From: Pseudomonas mandelii
GTDB taxonomy: Bacteria; Pseudomonadota; Gammaproteobacteria; Pseudomonadales; Pseudomonadaceae
Direction: 5' to 3'
Length of the DNA stretch: 64,000 nucleotides
Assembly: GCF_024138395.1 (NCBI RefSeq)
Contig: NZ_JAMYDU010000020.1
Span: 1 to 64,000 of the forward strand
Shown: one piece after another, positions 58,809 through 64,000 of the stretch
Layout of the letters: each line of letters opens with the position of its first letter
How positions within the stretch are numbered: the first letter of the stretch is position 1
Notes under the pieces: model-generated
Told to the model about the DNA's origin: nothing
What the model saw: only the letters and a program-made list of their open reading frames with translations
Database searches by the model: none
Position numbers and translations under genes: made by a program

Positions 58809-59663
58809 ATGTCACTAAATTTCCCGCTGTTGCTGGTCATCGCCGTGTTCGTCTGCGGCCTGTTGGCATTGCTCGATCTGCTGTTCCTGGCGCCACGGCG
58901 CCGGGCTGCCATTAACTCTTACCAGGGTAGCGTCAGCCAGGCTGACATGGTGGTGGTCGAGAAACTGAACAAAGAGCCGCTGCTGGTCGAATACGGCAAG
59001 TCGTTCTTCCCGGTGTTGTTTATCGTGCTGGTGCTGCGTTCGTTCCTGGTGGAACCGTTCCAGATTCCTTCCGGCTCGATGAAACCGACCCTGGACGTCG
59101 GCGACTTCATTCTGGTGAATAAATTTTCTTACGGGATCCGCTTGCCGGTGATCGACAAGAAAGTCATCGAAGTCGGTGATCCGCAGCGCGGCGATGTGAT
59201 GGTGTTCCGCTACCCGAGCGACCCGAACGTCAATTACATCAAGCGTGTGGTGGGCCTGCCGGGTGACCAGATTCGTTACACCGCCGACAAACGTCTGTTC
59301 GTCAACGGTGAGTCGATCGCCGAGCAACTGGTCGGCTCCGAGCCGGGCACGCTGGGCAGCGCCGAGCTCTACAAGGAAAAACTCGGCATCGCCGAGCACC
59401 TTATCCGCAAGGAAATGAGCCGCTACCGCGCAGCGCCGGATCGTTCGTGGACCGTGCCTGCCGGGCACTACTTCATGATGGGCGACAACCGCGACAACTC
59501 GAACGACAGTCGCTACTGGGATGATCCGAGTATTCCCAAGAATCTGCTGGGCATGGTTCCCGACAAGAATATCGTCGGCAAGGCCTTCGCAGTCTGGATG
59601 AGCTGGCCGGAACCCAAACTCAGTCACCTGCCGAATTTCTCGCGGGTTGGCCTGATCAAGTAA
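58809..59663 (+). CDS. lepB: Signal peptidase I
   Basis: 284 residues. Two N-terminal membrane helices (about 4-26 and 65-80). The catalytic dyad is Ser90 (FQIPSGSMKPTL) and Lys145 (NYIKRVVGLPGD), matching the E. coli positions; GDNRDNSNDSRYW is the last conserved box. It cleaves signal peptides on the periplasmic side. The start lies 5 bp after the lepA stop. Confidence 0.97.
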   Translation: MSLNFPLLLVIAVFVCGLLALLDLLFLAPRRRAAINSYQGSVSQADMVVVEKLNKEPLLVEYGKSFFPVLFIVLVLRSFLVEPFQIPSGSMKPTLDVGDFILVNKFSYGIRLPVIDKKVIEVGDPQRGDVMVFRYPSDPNVNYIKRVVGLPGDQIRYTADKRLFVNGESIAEQLVGSEPGTLGSAELYKEKLGIAEHLIRKEMSRYRAAPDRSWTVPAGHYFMMGDNRDNSNDSRYWDDPSIPKNLLGMVPDKNIVGKAFAVWMSWPEPKLSHLPNFSRVGLIK

Positions 59664-59731
59664 TCACACACGGCGCTGTTGAACACAGCGCCGAATGCAT
59701 TTCTGGAACCGGCATAATCGGCGACAGAAGC

Positions 59732-59851
59732 ATGAAAACAACGATATTCAGGACGTTATTTTTGAACACAGCGTTAATTGTCCCAAGCCTGCGCCGCACC
59801 ACGGCGATGGCGGTGGAATCCAGCCACGAACTCAGCGTGGGTAAACCGTGA
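59732..59851 (+). CDS. Putative 39-residue ORF coupled to rnc
   Basis: MKTTIFRTLFLNTALIVPS then a basic and polar tail, ending SVGKP; its TGA overlaps the rnc GTG (GTGA). No ribosome site is evident and no homologue is recognised. In P. aeruginosa a longer gene (DUF4845 type) sits between lepB and rnc; here only this remains. It may be a leader peptide, a remnant or chance. Confidence 0.3.
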   Translation: MKTTIFRTLFLNTALIVPSLRRTTAMAVESSHELSVGKP

Positions 59852-60537
59852 GCGTCTCCTTAAGCCGTCTAGAGCGTCAGCTCGGCTACACCTTCAAAGA
59901 CCAGGAGCTGATGGTCCTGGCCCTGACTCACCGCAGCTTTGCCGGGCGCAACAACGAACGCCTGGAGTTCCTCGGTGATGCCATCCTCAACTTCGTCGCT
60001 GGCGAGGCGCTGTTCGATCGCTTCCCGCTGGCCCGCGAAGGCCAATTGTCGCGCTTGCGCGCACGCTTGGTGAAAGGTGAGACCCTGGCCGTACTGGCCC
60101 GTGGTTTCGACCTGGGTGAATACCTGCGCCTGGGCTCCGGCGAATTGAAAAGCGGCGGTTTCCGTCGCGAGTCGATTCTGGCCGATGCCCTGGAAGCGCT
60201 GATCGGTGCGATCTACCTGGACGCCGGCATGGACATGGCGCGCGAGCGTGTGCTGGCCTGGCTGGCCGGAGAGTTCGAAGGCCTGACGCTGGTCGACACC
60301 AACAAAGATCCGAAAACCCGCCTGCAGGAATTTTTGCAGTCCCGTGGTTGTGAGCTGCCACGATACGAAGTGGTGGATATCCAGGGTGAGCCGCATTGCC
60401 GGACGTTCTTCGTCGAATGTGAAATCATCTTACTGAATGAAAAAAGCCGAGGTCAGGGTGTGAGCCGTCGTATTGCCGAACAGGTAGCGGCGGCCGCAGC
60501 ACTGATTGCCCTGGGCGTGGAGAATGGCCATGACTGA
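59848..60537 (+). CDS. rnc: Ribonuclease III
   Basis: 229 residues from GTG 59848. RNase III signature NERLEFLGDAILNFV (residues about 36-50) with the catalytic Asp/Glu, and EALIGAIYLDAGMD; a double-stranded RNA-binding domain covers about 155-225. It processes rRNA precursors and double-stranded regions of mRNA. era starts inside its last codons. Confidence 0.97.
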   Translation: MSVSLSRLERQLGYTFKDQELMVLALTHRSFAGRNNERLEFLGDAILNFVAGEALFDRFPLAREGQLSRLRARLVKGETLAVLARGFDLGEYLRLGSGELKSGGFRRESILADALEALIGAIYLDAGMDMARERVLAWLAGEFEGLTLVDTNKDPKTRLQEFLQSRGCELPRYEVVDIQGEPHCRTFFVECEIILLNEKSRGQGVSRRIAEQVAAAAALIALGVENGHD

Positions 60538-61432
60538 TTCAACCGCAACTCGCTGTGGCTATGTTGCCATCGTCGGCCGTCCCAACGTGGGCAAGTCCAC
60601 GCTGCTGAACCACATTCTGGGTCAGAAGCTGGCGATCACCTCGCGCAAGCCGCAGACCACCCGTCACAACATGCTCGGCATCAAGACCGAGGGCGCCGTT
60701 CAAGCGATCTACGTCGACACCCCGGGCATGCACAAGGGCGGCGAAAAGGCTCTGAACCGTTACATGAACAAGACCGCTTCGGCGGCGTTGAAAGACGTCG
60801 ACGTGGTGATCTTCGTGGTTGACCGCACCAAGTGGACCGATGAAGACCAGATGGTCCTCGAACGCGTTCAGTACGTGACCGGCCCGCTGATCGTGGCGCT
60901 GAACAAGACCGACCGTATCGAAGACAAATCCGAGCTGATGCCGCACCTGAGCTGGTTGCAGGAACAGCTGCCGAACGCGCAGATCATGCCGATCTCGGCC
61001 CAGCACGGGCACAACCTGGACGCGCTGGAACGAGTGATCGCCGAGCACCTGCCGGAAAACGATCACTTCTTCCCGGAAGATCAGATCACTGACCGCAGCA
61101 GCCGCTTTCTCGCCGCCGAACTGGTGCGCGAGAAAATCATGCGCCAATTGGGCGCCGAGCTGCCGTACCAGATCACCGTGGAAATCGAAGAGTTCAAGCA
61201 GCAGGGCAAAACCCTGCACATTCATGCCTTGATCCTCGTCGAACGTGACGGTCAAAAGAAAATCATCATTGGCGACAAGGGCGAGCGCATCAAGCGCATC
61301 GGCACCGAGGCGCGCAAGGATATGGAATTGCTGTTCGACTCCAAGATCATGCTTAACCTGTGGGTCAAGGTTAAGGGCGGCTGGTCCGATGACGAGCGCG
61401 CGCTGCGTTCGCTGGGTTACGGCGACCTGTAA
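60530..61432 (+). CDS. era: GTPase Era
   Basis: 300 residues from ATG 60530 (GGAG 9 bp upstream), overlapping rnc by 8 bases. G1 GRPNVGKST, G3 DTPGMH, G4 NKTD and the C-terminal KH domain (IIIGDKGERIKRIGTEARKDME) that binds the 3' end of 16S rRNA. It is a checkpoint in 30S maturation. A REP pair separates it from recO. Confidence 0.97.
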   Translation: MTDSTATRCGYVAIVGRPNVGKSTLLNHILGQKLAITSRKPQTTRHNMLGIKTEGAVQAIYVDTPGMHKGGEKALNRYMNKTASAALKDVDVVIFVVDRTKWTDEDQMVLERVQYVTGPLIVALNKTDRIEDKSELMPHLSWLQEQLPNAQIMPISAQHGHNLDALERVIAEHLPENDHFFPEDQITDRSSRFLAAELVREKIMRQLGAELPYQITVEIEEFKQQGKTLHIHALILVERDGQKKIIIGDKGERIKRIGTEARKDMELLFDSKIMLNLWVKVKGGWSDDERALRSLGYGDL

Positions 61433-61460
61433 CACCGGTTCCTGTTACACCGAAGTACCC

Positions 61461-61550
61461 TGTGGGAGCGAGCTTGCTCGCGATAGCGGTCTGCCAGTCA
61501 ACATCAATGTTGAATGTCGGGTCCTCATCGCGAGCAAGCTCGCTCCCACA
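61461..61550. repeat. REP pair between era and recO
   Basis: TGTGGGAGCGAGCTTGCTCG and inverted CGAGCAAGCTCGCTCCCACA, inside the conserved rnc-era-recO operon. Confidence 0.88.
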
Positions 61551-61604
61551 TTGGTTTGGGGTAGTTTGTAAATCTGTGCTGACTCATTGAGAACGCTGAC
61601 TTCC

Positions 61605-62294
61605 ATGTCGCAAACCCCACCCATTGGCCAACCCGCCTACGTCCTCCACTCCCGCGCCTACCGCGAAACCAGCGCGCTGGTGGATTTCCTTACGCCGCAA
61701 GGTCGGCTGCGGGCGGTGTTGCGTAGCGCGCGGGGCAAGGCCGGGACGTTGGCGCGGCCGTTCGTGCCGCTGGAAGTCGAGTTTCGTGGCCGGGGCGAGT
61801 TGAAAAACGTCGGTCGCATGGAAAGCGCCGGTGTTTCCACCTGGCTCAATGGCGAGGCGCTGTTCAGCGGCCTCTACCTCAACGAATTGCTGATCCGCCT
61901 GCTGCCCGCCGAAGACCCTCATCCCGCGGTTTTCGATCACTACGCCGCGACCTTGCTCGCCCTGGCCGAAGGCCGTCCGCTGGAGCCGTTGCTGCGTTCT
62001 TTCGAATGGCGTTTGCTCGACGACCTCGGCTACGGCTTTGCGTTGAACACCGACATTCATGGCGATCCCATCGCACCGGACGGCCTCTACCGCTTGCAAG
62101 TGGACGCAGGCCTGGAGCGGGTCTATCTGCTGCAACCCGGCCTGTTCAACGGCACCGAACTGTTGGCCATGGCCGAAGCCGACTGGTCCGCGTCCGGTGC
62201 GCTGTCCGCCGCCAAGCGCTTGATGCGTCAGGCATTGGCCGTTCATCTGGGTGGTCGTCCTCTGGTTTCCCGAGAGTTGTTTCGAAAGCCGTAA
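61605..62294 (+). CDS. recO: DNA repair protein RecO
   Basis: 229 residues from ATG 61605. N-terminal OB fold (AYVLHSRAYRETSALVDFLTPQGRLRAVLRSARG), followed by a helical domain (LEPLLRSFEWRLLDDLGYG). It helps RecF/RecR load RecA on gapped DNA. 172 bp separates it from era, and 51 bp from pdxJ. Confidence 0.93.
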   Translation: MSQTPPIGQPAYVLHSRAYRETSALVDFLTPQGRLRAVLRSARGKAGTLARPFVPLEVEFRGRGELKNVGRMESAGVSTWLNGEALFSGLYLNELLIRLLPAEDPHPAVFDHYAATLLALAEGRPLEPLLRSFEWRLLDDLGYGFALNTDIHGDPIAPDGLYRLQVDAGLERVYLLQPGLFNGTELLAMAEADWSASGALSAAKRLMRQALAVHLGGRPLVSRELFRKP

Positions 62295-62345
62295 ATTCCT
62301 TGTGTATGCTGTGCACCGAACTTTCCCATCTTCAGGAGCGCTTCC

Positions 62346-63092
62346 GTGACCACCAGCAATCGCATTCTTCTTGGCGTGAACATCGACCACGTTGCCACCC
62401 TGCGTCAGGCCCGAGGTACTCGTTACCCCGATCCGGTCAAGGCAGCACTGGACGCGGAAGAGGCGGGCGCTGATGGCATCACCGTGCACCTGCGCGAAGA
62501 CCGCCGGCACATCCAGGAGCGCGACGTGCTGCTGCTCAAGGACGTGCTGCAAACCCGCATGAATTTCGAAATGGGCGTCACCGAAGAAATGATGGCGTTC
62601 GCCGAACGCATCCGCCCGGCGCACATTTGCCTGGTTCCGGAAACCCGTCAGGAGCTGACCACCGAAGGCGGTCTGGACGTGGCAGGGCAGGAGGCGCGAA
62701 TCAAGGCGGCGGTGGATCGCCTGGCGAAGATCGGTTGTGAAGTGTCGCTGTTCATCGACGCAGACGAGCGGCAGATCGAAGCGTCCCGTCGTGTCGGTGC
62801 ACCGGCCATTGAATTGCACACCGGGCGTTATGCGGACGCCGAGACGCCAACCGAAGTCGCGGAAGAACTCAAGCGCGTGGCCGATGGCGTGGCATTTGGT
62901 CTGGCCCAGGGCCTGATCGTCAACGCCGGTCACGGTCTGCACTATCACAACGTCGAGGCTGTTGCGGCGATCAAAGGCATCAACGAACTGAACATCGGCC
63001 ATGCGCTGGTGGCCCATGCGTTGTTCGTCGGGTTCAAGTCGGCGGTGTCGGAGATGAAAGCGCTGATTCTGGCAGCTGCGTTGAAAGGTTAG
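62346..63092 (+). CDS. pdxJ: Pyridoxine 5'-phosphate synthase
   Basis: 248 residues from GTG 62346 with AGGAG upstream. Family motifs GVNIDHVATLRQARGTRYPDP, GADGITVHLREDRRHIQ, and LIVNAGHGLHYHNV. The TIM-barrel enzyme condenses 1-deoxyxylulose 5-phosphate with 3-amino-2-oxopropyl phosphate to pyridoxine 5'-phosphate. Last gene of the run; a REP pair follows. Confidence 0.97.
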   Translation: MTTSNRILLGVNIDHVATLRQARGTRYPDPVKAALDAEEAGADGITVHLREDRRHIQERDVLLLKDVLQTRMNFEMGVTEEMMAFAERIRPAHICLVPETRQELTTEGGLDVAGQEARIKAAVDRLAKIGCEVSLFIDADERQIEASRRVGAPAIELHTGRYADAETPTEVAEELKRVADGVAFGLAQGLIVNAGHGLHYHNVEAVAAIKGINELNIGHALVAHALFVGFKSAVSEMKALILAAALKG

Positions 63093-63105
63093 ATCGGCGG
63101 CGCTG

Positions 63106-63199
63106 CCATCGCGGGCAAGCCACGCTCCCACAGGTCCGAGTTGAACGACAACTATGTACTCGACGCGGACTTGTGGGAGCGTGGCTTGCCCGCGATGGC
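63106..63199. repeat. REP pair
   Basis: CCATCGCGGGCAAGCCACGC and inverted GCGTGGCTTGCCCGCGATGG in the convergent gap between pdxJ and the transglycosylase gene. Confidence 0.87.
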
Positions 63200-63220
63200 G
63201 TCTTTGAAGGCATCGGAGAT

Positions 63221-64000
63221 TTAAAGCTGCGGGGTTTCCTGGCTCGGCTTGGTCTTGTCGACCCCCGGCACATGCAGGTTGCCCTCGGCGACCTGATTGC
63301 CTTCAAGCTGCGGCTGTGTGACCCACGTCAGGATGTCGTAATAGCGACGGATGTTCGCCACGAAATGCACCGGCTCGCCACCCCGGGCGTAGCCGTAACG
63401 AGTCTTGCTGTACCACTGTTTCTGTGACAGGCGCGGCAGGATTTTCTTCACGTCCAGCCACTTGTCCGGATTCAGCCCTGCCTTGGCCGTCAGTTTGCGC
63501 GCGTCATCCAGATGACCGCTGCCAACGTTGTAGGCGGCGAGCGCGAACCACGTACGGTCCGGCTCCTGGATCGACTCATCCAGTTGCTCTTTCATGTAGG
63601 CCAGGTACTTCGCTCCGCCCATGATGCTCTGTTTGGGGTCCAGGCGATTGGACACGCCCATGGCTTGCGCCGTGTTCTGGGTCAGCATCATCAATCCGCG
63701 CACACCTGTCTTGGACGTGACCGCCGCTTGCCACAGCGATTCCTGATAACCGACCGCGGCCAACAAGCGCCAGTCGACTTTCTCTTTCTTGGCGTATGTC
63801 TTGAAATGCTGTTCGTACTTGGGCAACCGCTGTTGCAGATGTTGGGCGAAGGTGTAGGCGCCCATGTAACCCAGCACGTCGACGTGCCCGTAATAGCGAT
63901 CCTTGAGCCGTTGCAGGGTGCCGTTTTTCTTCACTTTGTCGAGGTAGCTGTTGATCTCGTTGAGCAGGCTGTTGTCTTCGCCGGCGGCCACGGCCCAGCT
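63221..64000 (-). CDS. mltF: MltF-like membrane-bound lytic transglycosylase, N-terminus outside window
   Basis: The frame is open to the right edge, so only the C-terminal 260 residues are present. It starts inside the end of a solute-binding family 3 module (NEINSYLDKVKKNGTLQRLKDRYYGHVDVLG) and then contains an SLT transglycosylase domain: YQESLWQAAVTSKTGVRGLMMLT with the catalytic Glu, and AAYNVGSGHLDDARKLTAKAG. The module order binding domain plus SLT is that of MltF, which cuts peptidoglycan to 1,6-anhydro products. The C-terminal tail after about residue 240 is proline/glutamate-rich. Confidence 0.9.
   Translation of the reverse strand, partial: SWAVAAGEDNSLLNEINSYLDKVKKNGTLQRLKDRYYGHVDVLGYMGAYTFAQHLQQRLPKYEQHFKTYAKKEKVDWRLLAAVGYQESLWQAAVTSKTGVRGLMMLTQNTAQAMGVSNRLDPKQSIMGGAKYLAYMKEQLDESIQEPDRTWFALAAYNVGSGHLDDARKLTAKAGLNPDKWLDVKKILPRLSQKQWYSKTRYGYARGGEPVHFVANIRRYYDILTWVTQPQLEGNQVAEGNLHVPGVDKTKPSQETPQL

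Noticed and set aside
61584..63131. A 515-codon minus-strand frame across recO and pdxJ
   Set aside because: It covers two conserved plus-strand genes with their own starts and motifs. No domain is recognisable in the minus-strand product.

Overview
This 64 kb window is chromosomal DNA of a Pseudomonas, most probably of the P. fluorescens group. The housekeeping proteins (TrpS, ZapE, L13/S9, Rieske/cytochrome bc1, SspAB, RhlB, AapJQMP, ValS, HolC, PepA, LptFG, LepA, LepB, Rnc, Era, RecO, PdxJ) all read as Pseudomonas orthologues. Many intergenic gaps carry the inverted pairs of REP elements (cores such as GGGAGCGGGCTTGCCCGCGAT) that are frequent in fluorescent pseudomonads. I see no rRNA, tRNA, CRISPR array, insertion sequence or prophage.

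Layout. 1-2618 (minus, cut by the left edge): a secreted RTX metalloprotease of the M10/serralysin type with an unusually long, internally duplicated repeat tail. 2.8-8.4 kb: metallo-beta-lactamase-fold hydrolase, OmpA-like lipoprotein, YhcB, alpha/beta hydrolase, trpS and zapE. 8.4-17.6 kb: an apparently accessory block between zapE and rplM. It holds an L-asparaginase-like enzyme, an internally duplicated membrane protein of unknown family, a nitrilase-family amidase, an L-amino-acid 2-monooxygenase-like flavoenzyme and a GlxA-type AraC regulator (all minus), then an LCAD-like acyl-CoA dehydrogenase and a Tas-like aldo-keto reductase. 17.9-22.8 kb: rplM-rpsI, petABC, sspAB. 22.9-26.1 kb: small genes, a GNAT enzyme and a CheV-like protein.

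26.3-29.2 kb: divergent norR/hmp, a nitric-oxide-responsive detoxification pair with three GT-N7-AC sites and a sigma-54-like promoter between them. 29.4-40.3 kb: amino-acid uptake and D/L-arginine conversion (periplasmic binding protein, dauR-dauA-dauB, and the general amino-acid transporter aapJQMP), interrupted by rhlB and a carboxylesterase. 40.4-41.2 kb: an mqsRA toxin-antitoxin pair with its palindromic operator. 41.3-47.4 kb: a GntR regulator/MFS transporter pair, NTF2-like protein, GIY-YIG protein, GST, glutaredoxin, NdpA and an HU protein. 47.6-54.4 kb (minus): rlmF, valS, a conserved hypothetical, holC and pepA. 54.6-63.1 kb (plus): lptFG, then lepA-lepB-rnc-era-recO-pdxJ. The right edge cuts an MltF-like lytic transglycosylase.

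The most interesting items are the oxidase/amidase/asparaginase/membrane-protein block, which resembles the logic of lysine 2-monooxygenase plus amidase (DavBA) or tryptophan 2-monooxygenase pathways but with unknown substrate; the giant RTX protease; the norR-hmp regulatory region; and very long, nearly perfect inverted repeats, one of them inside the dauBAR operon.
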